Made by a program: the position numbers and the translations under genes
The notes under the pieces: generated by a model
Told to the model about the DNA's origin: nothing
Databases searched by the model: none
Seen by the model: only the letters and a program-made list of their open reading frames with translations
Source of the DNA: JAPXRI01 sp033813635
Lineage (GTDB): Bacteria; Bacillota; Clostridia; Oscillospirales; QAMX01
Direction: 5' to 3'
DNA length: 64,000 nucleotides
NCBI GenBank assembly: GCA_033813635.1
Contig: JAPXRI010000010.1
Span: 8,940-72,939 of the forward strand
Shown here: positions 8,353 to 17,713 of the stretch, piece by piece
Layout: every line of letters starts with the position of its first letter
How positions within the stretch are numbered: position 1 is the stretch's first letter

Positions 8353-10230
8353 GTGCTCAAATATGCTCACAGGCTTTTTTATGCTCTCGTCGACGCCGCG
8401 CTGTTCGCGGTTTCTATCTACCTCGCGCTGCTGATTAGATTCGAGGGAGCGATTTCGGAGAAATATCTCGGTGTATATTATATATCCGTTTTCCCGATTG
8501 TCGCGGGCAACATTTTGATACTGATACTGTTTGGCGTTTACAGAAGCATGTGGCGGTACGCGAGCGCTAGGGAGATTCCGAAGCTGATCGCTTCGATATT
8601 TTGCTGTACGGCCGCTATGTACGCCTACCGGTTTGTTTTGGAAATCGTTTATCCGAGATCGTTTTACGTGATCTTTCTGTTCCTCTCCGCCCCGTTTATC
8701 GGCGGAAGCAGGCTACTGCCGAAGCTCGGCTCTTCAAGGCTCCGCCTCCGGGGACAGAACGCCGTTTACAAAAGCAACGTGATGATTGTCGGCGCGGGAA
8801 TAGCCGGCGCGATGCTGATAAAGGAACTGCGGAGACATCCCGAGCTCCGTTTGCTGCCGACAGTTTTGATTGACGACGACAAACGCAAACGGAGAATGGC
8901 GATAGACGGCGTTCCTGTCGTGGGAAACAGATACGACATTCAGTCGGCGGTGGAAAAATACAGCATCTCAGAAATCATCATCGCGATCCCCTCAGCCTCC
9001 AAAAACAATTACGCCGATATACTCAGGCTTTGCAGGGGAACGCGGTGCAAGCTCAGAACGCTGCCCGGGGTATATGAGATAATCGACGGCCGCGTGACTG
9101 TAAACCACATCAGGGACGTCGGCATTGAAGATTTGCTCAGCCGCGAGGAGATAAAGCTCGATATCGAAAAAATTGCCGGGTATCTGAGAGACGATGTGGT
9201 GCTAGTCACCGGCGGCGGGGGCTCGATAGGCTCGGAGCTCTGCAGACAGATTATGAGGTTCGATCCGAGAAAGCTGATTATCTTCGACATCTATGAGAAC
9301 AACGCCTACGAGCTGCAAAACGAGCTGTTTCACACCTACGGGCGCGACATCGGGCTTGAGGTGCTGATCGGCTCGGTCAGGGACAGGGACAGACTTAATC
9401 AAATCTTCTCACGCTATAAACCCGGCGTTGTTTTCCACGCCGCCGCTCACAAGCATGTGCCCCTTATGGAGAGCAACCCCGCCGAGGCCGTTAAAAACAA
9501 TGTGTTAGGAACGCTGAACGTCGCCGAGTGCGCGGACGAATTTCATGTTAAAAAATTCGTACTGATTTCGACGGACAAAGCCGTCAACCCCACAAACGTG
9601 ATGGGCGCGACCAAGCGCCTGGCGGAGATGATTGTCGAATCCATCGATAAGATAAGCGAGACTGAGTTCTCCGCGGTCCGTTTCGGAAATGTTCTCGGCA
9701 GCAACGGGAGCGTTATACCCCTGTTTAAAAAGCAGATCGCTCAGGGCGGTCCCGTCACGGTGACCCACCCGGACATCATCCGTTATTTCATGACAATCCC
9801 GGAGGCCGCTCAGCTCGTTATACAGGCAGGGGCGATGGCGCGCGGGGGCGAGATATTCGTCCTCGACATGGGCGAGCCCGTAAAAATCGTGGATCTGGCA
9901 AACGACCTGATCAGGCTCTCCGGTCTTTCGCCTGGCAAGGACATTAAGCTCGAATTCACTGGGTTAAGGCCCGGCGAGAAGCTTTACGAGGAATTGCTCA
10001 CCGACGAGGAAGGGATAACCCAAACGTCATGCGATAAGATTTTCGTTGTCAAACCCCTTGAGATAAGCTACAGCGCGGTAATGCTCCATGTCAGGCTGTT
10101 GGAAAAATATCTCTCGGACCCGGAAGCGCTTCGAAAATATCTGGTAAGCGCCGTCCCCACATACCGCTGCGAATACGGCAATACAGCCCAAACCGAGATA
10201 AGAGCGTTTGATCATCTAAATGTGAGATAA
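8353..10230 (+). CDS. membrane-anchored nucleotide-sugar 4,6-dehydratase (CapD/PglF/EpsC type)
   Basis: Residues ~1-120 contain four membrane helices, followed by a first Rossmann-like CoA-binding domain (MIVGAGIAG) and a second extended-SDR domain with VTGGGGSIGSELCR. The catalytic region STDKAVNPTNVMGATKR is typical of the long dehydratases, in which the usual YxxxK tyrosine is replaced by methionine. It converts UDP-GlcNAc (or a related sugar) to the 4-keto-6-deoxy form, the entry point to many amino-deoxy sugars. GTG 8353 is preferred because GGCGGG lies 7 bases upstream; GTG 8323, directly after the kinase stop, would add ten residues. About 625 residues, full length. Confidence 0.9.
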   Translation: MLKYAHRLFYALVDAALFAVSIYLALLIRFEGAISEKYLGVYYISVFPIVAGNILILILFGVYRSMWRYASAREIPKLIASIFCCTAAMYAYRFVLEIVYPRSFYVIFLFLSAPFIGGSRLLPKLGSSRLRLRGQNAVYKSNVMIVGAGIAGAMLIKELRRHPELRLLPTVLIDDDKRKRRMAIDGVPVVGNRYDIQSAVEKYSISEIIIAIPSASKNNYADILRLCRGTRCKLRTLPGVYEIIDGRVTVNHIRDVGIEDLLSREEIKLDIEKIAGYLRDDVVLVTGGGGSIGSELCRQIMRFDPRKLIIFDIYENNAYELQNELFHTYGRDIGLEVLIGSVRDRDRLNQIFSRYKPGVVFHAAAHKHVPLMESNPAEAVKNNVLGTLNVAECADEFHVKKFVLISTDKAVNPTNVMGATKRLAEMIVESIDKISETEFSAVRFGNVLGSNGSVIPLFKKQIAQGGPVTVTHPDIIRYFMTIPEAAQLVIQAGAMARGGEIFVLDMGEPVKIVDLANDLIRLSGLSPGKDIKLEFTGLRPGEKLYEELLTDEEGITQTSCDKIFVVKPLEISYSAVMLHVRLLEKYLSDPEALRKYLVSAVPTYRCEYGNTAQTEIRAFDHLNVR

Positions 10231-10279
10231 CTGTGGCGATATCCACGTGTATCGGATTTCGAAAGGGAAATCGTAGAAG

Positions 10280-11122
10280 ATGAAGAAAATACTGATTACG
10301 GGCGCTTTCAGCTATATCGGCCAAAGCCTTGAGGCTTGGCTTTCAAAACGGCCGGGATATTCCGTCGATACCATAGACATGAGAGATCCGTGCTGGAAAA
10401 ACAAAAGCTTTTCCGGGTATGACGCCGTGTTCCACGTCGCGGGAATCGTACATATAAAGGATAATTGTCAAAACGCTGCTCTGTATACCGAGATCAACCG
10501 CGATCTCGCATATAAGACCGCTGCAAAAGCAAAAAGGGACGGTGCAAGTCAGTTTATCTTTATGAGCTCAATGAGCGTCTACGGGCTCGACACCGGTGTG
10601 ATCGGCAAGGACACCGTTCCCGCGCCGAAAAGCGCTTACGGAACATCCAAGCTGGAGGCCGAGGAGCTTATAGGAACGCTTTCCTCCCCCGGGTTCGTCA
10701 CAAGTATTGTGAGAGCGCCGATGGTTTACGGTAAAGGCTGCCGCGGAAATTACGCAAGGCTTGAAAGACTCGCGCTGAAAACACCTGCCTTCCCCGACGT
10801 TAAGAATCAAAGAAGCATGATTTATATCTCCAACCTCTGCGAATTTATACGGCTCCTGATCGATAATCCCCGCGGGGGCGTGTTCTTCCCACAAAACGCG
10901 TATTATGTCTGTACGTCGGAGCTGGCAGCGCTTATCGCGAAGGTAAACGGCAAAAAGCTTTTTCTATTCGGCGCAGCAAAACCGCTGATTAGGCGGTTAA
11001 AGAAAGGAACTGTGGCAAAAATGTTCGGCGATCTCGTCTATGAAAAAAGCCTGTCTGCATTCGATATTGATTACCGGCCGTACGATCTTGAAGCGTCAAT
11101 CTTGGATATGTATCGGAGATGA
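10280..11122 (+). CDS. NAD-dependent sugar epimerase/dehydratase
   Basis: An extended short-chain dehydrogenase of 280 residues with ILITGAFSYIG at the N-terminus for NAD(P) binding, the serine block SSMSVYG, and the catalytic YGTSK (YxxxK). It is shorter than GalE and lacks a long substrate domain, which resembles the NAD-dependent epimerases and 4-keto reductases of O-antigen loci. It could reduce or epimerise the 4-keto sugar made by the preceding dehydratase. GGAAA (10264-10268) precedes the ATG. The product sugar cannot be determined from sequence. Confidence 0.85.
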   Translation: MKKILITGAFSYIGQSLEAWLSKRPGYSVDTIDMRDPCWKNKSFSGYDAVFHVAGIVHIKDNCQNAALYTEINRDLAYKTAAKAKRDGASQFIFMSSMSVYGLDTGVIGKDTVPAPKSAYGTSKLEAEELIGTLSSPGFVTSIVRAPMVYGKGCRGNYARLERLALKTPAFPDVKNQRSMIYISNLCEFIRLLIDNPRGGVFFPQNAYYVCTSELAALIAKVNGKKLFLFGAAKPLIRRLKKGTVAKMFGDLVYEKSLSAFDIDYRPYDLEASILDMYRR

Positions 11123-11125
11123 GCC

Positions 11126-11914
11126 ATGAACGAACCGCTTGTCAGCGTCGTGATGCCCGCATACAACTCGGAAAAATACATAAAGGCTGCTATCGCTTCC
11201 GTCGTCGCACAGACGCATCAAAACTGGGATCTGATCGCGATTGACGACGGCTCCCGCGACGATACAGGGAAAATCATAGCCGAATTCGCCGCTGCCGATA
11301 ACCGGATCAGGTTTTTTAAAAACGAACGAAACCTGGGTGTGTCCGCGACGAGAAACAAAGCCATAGCCCTTGCTATTGGCGAGTGGGTCGCGTTTCTTGA
11401 CAGCGACGATATGTGGAATGAGGAAAAACTTGAAAAACAGCTCGTGCTCGCCCGAAACAGCGGTTCGGATTTTGTTTTTACCGGCTCGGCCTTTGTCGAC
11501 GAAAACGGCAATTTTTACAGAGGGACTTTTTCGGTGCCGGACACGTTGGATTTCAGGCACTTAAGACTGCATAACGTGATCCCCTGCTCTTCCGTTATGA
11601 TAAGGAAAAACCTTCTTAAAAGCGTCAGAATGGAGAGAGACGATATCCATGAGGATTTCGCAGCGTGGCTTTCGATATTGAAATCTGGGGTAATCGCGTA
11701 CGGAATTAACGAACCGCTTTTAATTTATAGGATCTCTGCCGGTTCTAGATCCCGAAACAAGCTCAGATCGGCTAAAATGACCTACCGGGTTTTCAGAACC
11801 ACCGGCTGCGGGAGGGTCGGCTCAGCCTACTTTCTATGCAGGCATCTCGCGGCGTCGATTTATAAGTACGCCCGTATCGGAAAGCTAAAAAAGGCATATG
11901 GTGAGGCGGTATGA
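11126..11914 (+). CDS. family 2 glycosyltransferase
   Basis: 262 residues of GT-A fold: VSVVMPAYNSEKYI at the start, the nucleotide-sugar block IAIDDGSRDDT, RNLGVSATRNKAI, and the metal-binding FLDSDDMW. It is cytoplasmic and should transfer a sugar from a nucleotide donor to the growing lipid-linked repeat unit. The gene begins 3 bases after the epimerase and overlaps the next glycosyltransferase by ATGA, so it belongs to the same transcript. Donor and linkage are unknown. Confidence 0.9.
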   Translation: MNEPLVSVVMPAYNSEKYIKAAIASVVAQTHQNWDLIAIDDGSRDDTGKIIAEFAAADNRIRFFKNERNLGVSATRNKAIALAIGEWVAFLDSDDMWNEEKLEKQLVLARNSGSDFVFTGSAFVDENGNFYRGTFSVPDTLDFRHLRLHNVIPCSSVMIRKNLLKSVRMERDDIHEDFAAWLSILKSGVIAYGINEPLLIYRISAGSRSRNKLRSAKMTYRVFRTTGCGRVGSAYFLCRHLAASIYKYARIGKLKKAYGEAV

Positions 11915-12768
11915 AGCTTGAGGTTTTAATCTCCACGATGCATCAGACCGATATGAGCATTTTCAAGCGGATGAATATCCGCTCGGACGCACTCGCAATC
12001 AACCAGTGCGACAGGGAATACAGAGAGGATACGATAAAATCCGGTGAAAATACTCTAAAGATGATATCAATTCGCGACAGGGGCCTTTCCAAAAGCAGAA
12101 ATCTGGCGATTGAAAACTCGAACGCGGATATCTGCGTGCTCGCCGACGACGACCTTGTCTACGCCGACAATTATCCCGACATTATAAAAAGCTCGTACTT
12201 CATCTATCCCGACGCCGACATCATCGCGTTTCGCGTGCCGAGCCTGAACAGGGACAGGCCGACGTCGGTTCTTGAAAGCAGCAGCGTCGGCTTTCTGAAG
12301 TCGATGAGGCTCTGCTCGTTTCAGCTTACGTTCAGGAGAAAAAGCATTGTTGAAAACAATATCAGATTCAATACGCTGTTCGGGGCCGGCGCGCGCTACT
12401 CCTGCGGCGAGGAGAATATCTGGCTCTCCGACTGCCTTAAAAGCGGCCTTGAAATCAGGTTTGAATCGGAACAGATCGCGACTGTGTGCCACCGGGATTC
12501 AACCTGGTTTCACGGTTTTGACGACGCTCTTTTCAACGCAAAAGGCGCGATGTTCTACGCGATGAAAAAGGAGCTCTGGCTTCCCCTGATTCTGCAGTAC
12601 GCGGTGAGAAAGCGGCGGCTCTATAAAAACAATCTTTCTTTTTTCCGCGCGCTCGGGGCGATGTTCAACGGCAGGTCTGACTATCTTTCGCTTTTAAGGG
12701 AGGAAAAAGGTGAACTCAGCTCGGATTCCAAAAACGCTACATTATTTCTGGTTCGGAAGGGGCCCTAA
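11911..12768 (+). CDS. glycosyltransferase, GT-A (family 2-like)
   Basis: 285 residues. The N-terminal part (LEVLISTMHQTD) and the block RDRGLSKSRNLAI with VLADDDLVY (metal-binding acidic triplet) mark a GT-A glycosyltransferase. The usual DDGS block is replaced by NQCD, as in the divergent subgroup that begins with 'STM' or 'STY'. Later residues GAGARYSCGEENIWL resemble the acceptor-loop E-E-N motif of that subgroup. It overlaps the genes on both sides (4 and 59 bases), which indicates tight translational coupling. Confidence 0.82.
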   Translation: MKLEVLISTMHQTDMSIFKRMNIRSDALAINQCDREYREDTIKSGENTLKMISIRDRGLSKSRNLAIENSNADICVLADDDLVYADNYPDIIKSSYFIYPDADIIAFRVPSLNRDRPTSVLESSSVGFLKSMRLCSFQLTFRRKSIVENNIRFNTLFGAGARYSCGEENIWLSDCLKSGLEIRFESEQIATVCHRDSTWFHGFDDALFNAKGAMFYAMKKELWLPLILQYAVRKRRLYKNNLSFFRALGAMFNGRSDYLSLLREEKGELSSDSKNATLFLVRKGP

Positions 12769-13516
12769 AAGCGATCTGATTCAAAACTGCATCGGCAGCT
12801 GGAAAAAACTCCTGCCAGATTACCGGATTATCGAATGGAGCGAGGACAACTTCGACGTTTCCTGCTGCGAATATGCAAAGCAGGCGTATGAACGAAAAAA
12901 GTATGCCTTTGTCTCGGACTACGCGCGGCTTAAGGTCCTGTACCGGTACGGCGGGATCTATCTTGACACCGACGTGGAGCTTATAAGAAACCTTGATCCG
13001 CTGCTTTATCACGACGTTTTCATGGGCTTTGAGTCGGACACTCTCGTCGCGCCCGGGCTGATTATCGGCGCGCGGAAGCGAAACGATTTTTTACATGAGA
13101 TGCTCGGGGTTTACGAAAGCGTCAGCTTTGCGTATAAAAACCGCATAAATCTTACGACGATTGGAGAGTATGCGACAGCGCGCCTTCTGAAAAAAGGCCT
13201 GAAGCTCAACGGCCGCTATCAGACGCCCGGCGGTGTCACGATCTATCCGGCGGAGTTTTTTTGCCCCTATGACATAAACAGCGGCGTTCTTCATATTACG
13301 GAAAACACTTACAGCATACATAGGTACGACGCTTCATGGAAACTGGACGGACCGGGTACGAGTTCCCGGGCGATAAAGCTCAGGCTGCTTTTTAAGCTTC
13401 GCCTGATGTCGCTCGCCGGCGAGAAAACCTTTTTCGGATTATTGTACGGAAAGAAACGGCTTCGTGAGGGGGACCATAATGGAAATGGAACTGACAATAT
13501 TCACCCCGACCTATAA
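12710..13516 (+). CDS. glycosyltransferase with DXD motif (GT32-like)
   Basis: 268 residues starting at GTG 12710, with GGGAGG just upstream inside the preceding gene. The opening IPKTLHYFWFG and the core SDYARLKVLYRYGGIYLDTD with the DXD metal site define the capsular glycosyltransferase sugar-binding family (OCH1/GT32 type). A role as galactosyl- or mannosyl-transferase is typical for the family but not provable here. It overlaps its upstream neighbour by 59 bases and its downstream neighbour by 38. Confidence 0.88.
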   Translation: MNSARIPKTLHYFWFGRGPKSDLIQNCIGSWKKLLPDYRIIEWSEDNFDVSCCEYAKQAYERKKYAFVSDYARLKVLYRYGGIYLDTDVELIRNLDPLLYHDVFMGFESDTLVAPGLIIGARKRNDFLHEMLGVYESVSFAYKNRINLTTIGEYATARLLKKGLKLNGRYQTPGGVTIYPAEFFCPYDINSGVLHITENTYSIHRYDASWKLDGPGTSSRAIKLRLLFKLRLMSLAGEKTFFGLLYGKKRLREGDHNGNGTDNIHPDL

Positions 13517-14411
13517 CCGCGAAAAGCACCTGAAAACGCTCTACCTAAGCCTTTTGAATCAAAGCGACAAGCGCTTCGTATGGCTGATCGTCGACGACGG
13601 CTCGGTTGACGACACCGCCGCTCTTGTGGACGGCTGGAAACGTGAAAACGCGATACCGATTTTTTATGTCTACCAGGAAAATCACGGAAAGCATGTGGCG
13701 CACAATACGGGCGTCTTCCATACGGCCACGGCATATTTTTTCTGCGTCGACTCGGACGACGAGCTCCCGCGGGACGCGGTCTGCGAGCTGTACGACGCGC
13801 TTCGCGGTATCGCGGAGAGACCCGATATCGCCGGAATAATCGCGAAAAAGCGGTGCAGGAACGGGCCCGAGATGTGCTCCGCCTTTCCGGCTGAGGTTAA
13901 GGAGGCAAGCGTCGGCGAGCTGTACCGCGTTTACAGGCTCAAAGGAGAGCTTGCGCTCATTTTTAAAACCGAGGTGCTGCGGGAATTCCCGTTTCCCGTT
14001 TTCGGGGATGAGAAATTTGTAACCGAGAGCGTGGTTCTCGACCGGCTTAGCTTGAAATACAAGATGAAGCTTTTAGACAAGGTGGTCTATCTCGCCGACT
14101 ACATGCCGGACGGCTATACAAGCAACCTGACCCGAATCCACAGGAGCAATCCAGTAGGATATCACTTCTCTCTTTTGCAGGGTATAGCCCTCTCCCGGAC
14201 GTCCGGCGAGATCGCTCGCGCCCGCGCCGCATATATATGCGGCTGCTGGAAGATACGGCATAAAATCGAGCTGCCGCGGAGCGTTTATCTAAAAAACGCG
14301 CCGCGCGCGTTCTGGATGTACGCCAAGCTTATTTTGAGGGATGCGCTGTCAAAATCCGTCATATTTCATTTTGTTTACAGGCGCGTGACCGGAAACAATC
14401 TTTTTATATGA
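13479..14411 (+). CDS. family 2 glycosyltransferase
   Basis: About 310 residues. ATG 13479 is chosen because GAGGGGG (13466-13472) lies 6 bases upstream; a GTG at 13464 would start ahead of that site. GT-A motifs are TIFTPTYNREKHL, WLIVDDGSVDDT, YQENHGKHVAHN and VDSDDELP. The HGKHVAHN variant is common in a capsular subgroup. The protein is cytoplasmic and acts on the lipid-linked repeat unit. The stop overlaps the polymerase start by 4 bases. Confidence 0.88.
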   Translation: MEMELTIFTPTYNREKHLKTLYLSLLNQSDKRFVWLIVDDGSVDDTAALVDGWKRENAIPIFYVYQENHGKHVAHNTGVFHTATAYFFCVDSDDELPRDAVCELYDALRGIAERPDIAGIIAKKRCRNGPEMCSAFPAEVKEASVGELYRVYRLKGELALIFKTEVLREFPFPVFGDEKFVTESVVLDRLSLKYKMKLLDKVVYLADYMPDGYTSNLTRIHRSNPVGYHFSLLQGIALSRTSGEIARARAAYICGCWKIRHKIELPRSVYLKNAPRAFWMYAKLILRDALSKSVIFHFVYRRVTGNNLFI

Positions 14412-15700
14412 GGAACGGACTACATGGGGCGAACATCCCGAGACGCAAAGCTAAATCCCTTACCTCCTCCCCTATTCTTTACGCGCTGCTTTTTTTCGCG
14501 GTCACCGACAACCGGTATCTCTCGTACACGGCGGTGCTTGCGGGAGTTTACGCGCTGAGATTCCTGTTTGCGGTCTGCGGCTATTTTATTATTTTCAGGA
14601 GCCTGAAGCGATATGGTAAAACCGAATATCCCGCCGTTCTTATTTTTCAGCTGATCTACTTTGCCGTAATCGTTATCTCCGGAGCGGTCAACGGAAACTT
14701 ATCCTTAGGTATTCTCTATTCTGCGTTCGTCTGGCTCGGGATAACAAACTATATCGTGGTTTTGGCCAAGAAGGATTTAAGGCTGTTTAAGTCGTTTGAC
14801 CTTTTTTTTCAGCTTCTTATCCTGGCTACGCTGTTTCTTGCGTTGTTTTTCCCGGACGCCGTTACCACCTACAGCTACGACGGCTCGCGCATTATCGAGG
14901 GGTTTTTCGGCGGAAAAAACGCGCTGCCGATGTATTTATTAGCAGGTATCTGCTTAAGCCTCGTTGTCTTTGAAATCGAAGGCAAACACAGGTGCTGGCG
15001 GACGCTTTTTTATCCGTTTATCTGCATGTTCCTTTTGTATTTCTCGGGCTGCGGAACCGGCCTGGTAACGGCGGCAGTGTTTCTTTTTTTATACTACACC
15101 GGGATTTTCAGGCTGATAAACGCCGTTAACCTGTCGATAGCCGTTGTTTTAGTTAACATCTCCGTCGTCTTTTTGCGGGTTCAGGAAAGATTCCTTTACT
15201 CGTTTATCGTTTATACGCTGCGCAGGGACATTACGCTTACGTACCGCACAGATATCTGGAAAATCGCCGTTGATTTTTTTTACCGCGGCTGGTTTTTGGG
15301 GTACGGCCTCGGAAACAGCGTGATCCAGGAGCAGCTCAGGCTTCCGATCTGGTTTCGGGATACGATCAACGAGGCGCATAACGGATTTTTGGACATCGCG
15401 CTGGGCCTCGGCATAGCCGGCCTTATCCCGCTTCTGACTCTGATCTTCATTGTCGTCAGAAAATACGACCGCGCCGGAGGTGGAGTTACCCGTGTTCTAA
15501 AGCTGTATTTTGCCGGATACCTTGTGATTGCCGTCACCGAAAACGCCTTTACCTTAAGCCGCCTGACCTTTTGGTTTATGCTTTTTTCGGGTCTCGCTTT
15601 GTTTACAAACAGCAAATACGATACAGAAAGAAAAGAAAAACCGGCGGCGTTTCGCCTTGCGTTGAAACGCCGTCTCGGCGCGAAGGGCGGGCTCGGATGA
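14408..15700 (+). CDS. O-antigen polymerase/ligase-like membrane protein (Wzy type)
   Basis: 430 residues with roughly ten hydrophobic segments and the large extracytoplasmic loop (around DITLTYRTDIWKIAVDFF, then GYGLGN and NEAHNGFLDI) that characterises the Wzy_C/O-antigen ligase family; the motif H-N-G-F/x-D is the conserved part. It should polymerise flipped repeat units on the outer face of the membrane. It lies directly before the flippase gene with an ATGA overlap. The length-control partner is the Wzz-like protein at 6946. Confidence 0.87.
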   Translation: MRNGLHGANIPRRKAKSLTSSPILYALLFFAVTDNRYLSYTAVLAGVYALRFLFAVCGYFIIFRSLKRYGKTEYPAVLIFQLIYFAVIVISGAVNGNLSLGILYSAFVWLGITNYIVVLAKKDLRLFKSFDLFFQLLILATLFLALFFPDAVTTYSYDGSRIIEGFFGGKNALPMYLLAGICLSLVVFEIEGKHRCWRTLFYPFICMFLLYFSGCGTGLVTAAVFLFLYYTGIFRLINAVNLSIAVVLVNISVVFLRVQERFLYSFIVYTLRRDITLTYRTDIWKIAVDFFYRGWFLGYGLGNSVIQEQLRLPIWFRDTINEAHNGFLDIALGLGIAGLIPLLTLIFIVVRKYDRAGGGVTRVLKLYFAGYLVIAVTENAFTLSRLTFWFMLFSGLALFTNSKYDTERKEKPAAFRLALKRRLGAKGGLG

Positions 15701-17118
15701 ACAAGCTAAGGCGTTTTTTTGCGACTTCAGGTATCTATTTTGCCGGAAGCGTCTTTTCAAAGCTGATAAGCTTTTTTCTGCTGCCGCTCTACACCCGCAG
15801 GATCCCCCCAGACGAGTTCGGAACCTTTGACGTCGCCGCAACTGTTGTCAGTCTCACGGTACCCGTTATGTTCCTCCAGATTTGGGACGGTATGTTCCGC
15901 TTTGCTTTCGAAAAAGACGCGCGCGGGGATAAATACGGCGTTATCTCCGACTCGTTTGCGACGTGGTCGATAGGCGCCATGCTTTATACCGTAATTTTTT
16001 TCGCCATATGCGCTTTCACGGCCTTTCCCTGCCGCCTGCTGACATATATATACGGCATTGTAACGGCGGTCCAATACCAGTACGCCTATATCGCGAGAGC
16101 ATTCCGGGACAACAGACTGTTTGTTGTCTCCGGGCTTATAAACAGCGCGCTCAACGCTCTTGTCAACATCGTTTTGATTCTCTGCTTTAACGTGGGGATC
16201 GAATCGCTCTACATCGCCCCGGTCGTCGGGTGCGCGGCTCAGGTCATTATAACCGAGATCGCGCTGCGTCCGCTCTCGCATATCAGGCTGACGTCGATAA
16301 AAGTAAAGTCGCTCAGGCAAATGCTAGCTTTCTCGGTCCCGCTTTGTATTTCCACAATCCTGTACTGGTTTTTCAGCGGTCTTACGAAGCTTTACATCTC
16401 GGAAAAGCTCGGCGCATACTCAAACGGCCTCTACGCGGTCGCCTGCAGATTCACCTCTCTGCTTACGTTCCTGACGACGGCGTTTCAATACGCCTGGAAC
16501 GAGACGGCCTATCTCCTCGCGAAAGACGGCGACAGATTCGAAAAATATCGGATAAGCGTAACCGCCGTTTTCAGGCTGGTAATGTCCGGCTGCGCGGCGT
16601 TCATACTGCTTTCGAAGCTGGCATTTCCGTATCTTGTCGGCAAGGCTTACGGCGAAGCGATTTTGATTATTCCTCTCGCGCTGGCCGGCGTGGCGGTCAA
16701 TTCCTTTTCGGCCTTTGTGGATACGATTTTCATGGCCGAAAAGAAAACGCGAAAGCTGCTCGCCGCAACGGCGGCCGGAGCCTTCGTCAACCTCATATCA
16801 ACGCCTTTTTTCACGTCGTTTTGGAAGCTACCCGGCGCGGTAGGCGCGCTTGCCCTGGCCTACGCCGCCCTCGCGGTTTTCCGCGTCTGTTCGCTCCGCA
16901 GGCTTTTTTCCTTCCGGCTGAAAGCCGCCGACACTCTATATCTTTTGCTCCCCGCGGCAGCGTTTTTTATTTATTTTGACTGCGGAACGATTGTGACCGT
17001 TCTCTCGATTGTTTCGTTAGTCTTTGCATCGCTGTGGGGCCTGCGGGAATTTCTTATCCCGCTGTTCCGTAGGGCCGCGAAAGCCACAGGCCGCAAAATC
17101 AAATATGAAACGGAATGA
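15697..17118 (+). CDS. polysaccharide repeat-unit flippase (Wzx/MOP family)
   Basis: 473 residues with about 12-14 membrane helices and the family's opening RRFFATSGIYFAGSVFSKLI followed by FFLLPLYTRRIPPDEFG. ATG 15697 overlaps the polymerase stop. It should flip undecaprenyl-linked repeats across the membrane. An upstream in-frame start at 15571 would give an implausible charged extension lying wholly inside the polymerase gene, so I rejected it. Confidence 0.92.
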   Translation: MNKLRRFFATSGIYFAGSVFSKLISFFLLPLYTRRIPPDEFGTFDVAATVVSLTVPVMFLQIWDGMFRFAFEKDARGDKYGVISDSFATWSIGAMLYTVIFFAICAFTAFPCRLLTYIYGIVTAVQYQYAYIARAFRDNRLFVVSGLINSALNALVNIVLILCFNVGIESLYIAPVVGCAAQVIITEIALRPLSHIRLTSIKVKSLRQMLAFSVPLCISTILYWFFSGLTKLYISEKLGAYSNGLYAVACRFTSLLTFLTTAFQYAWNETAYLLAKDGDRFEKYRISVTAVFRLVMSGCAAFILLSKLAFPYLVGKAYGEAILIIPLALAGVAVNSFSAFVDTIFMAEKKTRKLLAATAAGAFVNLISTPFFTSFWKLPGAVGALALAYAALAVFRVCSLRRLFSFRLKAADTLYLLLPAAAFFIYFDCGTIVTVLSIVSLVFASLWGLREFLIPLFRRAAKATGRKIKYETE

Positions 17119-17683
17119 TATAATGCTTGGAAAAATTAATTGTCTATGTAAAATTCTCATTTTAAAGCTTAGATACGGGAAAAAACTCGATATCAGGCCG
17201 AAAGGCCAGATAATCAGGGCCGATACAAAAATAAAAATCGGAAAATGCGCCCGTATCTCCGTCGGTACGCTCAGCGTTAACACCAACACCCATATCGAGT
17301 GCGAGCGAGGCGAGCTTAAAATAGGCCACGGCGTCATTTTCAACAGAAACTGCATCGTCGCATGCAGGGAAAAAATCACGATCGGCGACAATTGCCTCTT
17401 CGGCCCGAATGTCTGCCTTTTCGACCACGACCATTTATACGGACCCGAGGGCGTGTCACCGGACAAATTCATCTGCTCAGAAATAAAAATCGGCGATTCC
17501 TGCTGGATCGGGGCAAACACCGTTATTCTCCGCGGCACCCATATCGGGAAAAACACCGTCGTCTGCGCGGGCTCGGTCGTCAAGGGCGAGATTCCAGCCG
17601 GCTCTCTCGTGCTGCCCGCTGCTCAGACCAGAAATATCCCGCTGAGCTTTTTTTCCGAAAGGCGCCGTTCCGCCCAAAGTTGA
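17105..17683 (+). CDS. hexapeptide-repeat acyltransferase
   Basis: About 192 residues forming a left-handed beta-helix: repeated [IV]-G-x-x-x units such as IGKCARI, IGHGVIF, IGDNCLFG, IGDSCWIG and IGKNTVV. The catalytic region DHDHLYG is typical of WcaF/maltose O-acetyltransferase-like enzymes. Likely an O- or N-acetyltransferase that decorates a sugar of the repeat unit. ATG 17105 overlaps the flippase end; ATG 17123 (MLGK) is an alternative, and neither has a strong ribosome site. It is the last gene of the glycan locus. Confidence 0.85.
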   Translation: MKRNDIMLGKINCLCKILILKLRYGKKLDIRPKGQIIRADTKIKIGKCARISVGTLSVNTNTHIECERGELKIGHGVIFNRNCIVACREKITIGDNCLFGPNVCLFDHDHLYGPEGVSPDKFICSEIKIGDSCWIGANTVILRGTHIGKNTVVCAGSVVKGEIPAGSLVLPAAQTRNIPLSFFSERRRSAQS

Positions 17684-17707
17684 CAGAGTATGGTATACTT
17701 GTATTAT
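17680..17707 (+). promoter_or_regulatory. sigma-A-type promoter after the glycan locus
   Basis: TTGACA (17680-17685, a perfect -35) and TATTAT (17702-17707) are 16 bases apart. The -35 begins inside the acyltransferase stop region. The transcript would start near 17714 and have a leader of about 225 bases before the methyltransferase start at 17939. Confidence 0.65.
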
Positions 17708-17713
17708 TAAATT

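Noticed and set aside
16230..16979. 249-codon plus-strand frame inside the flippase gene
   Set aside because: A basic, low-complexity translation in another frame of the clear Wzx gene.
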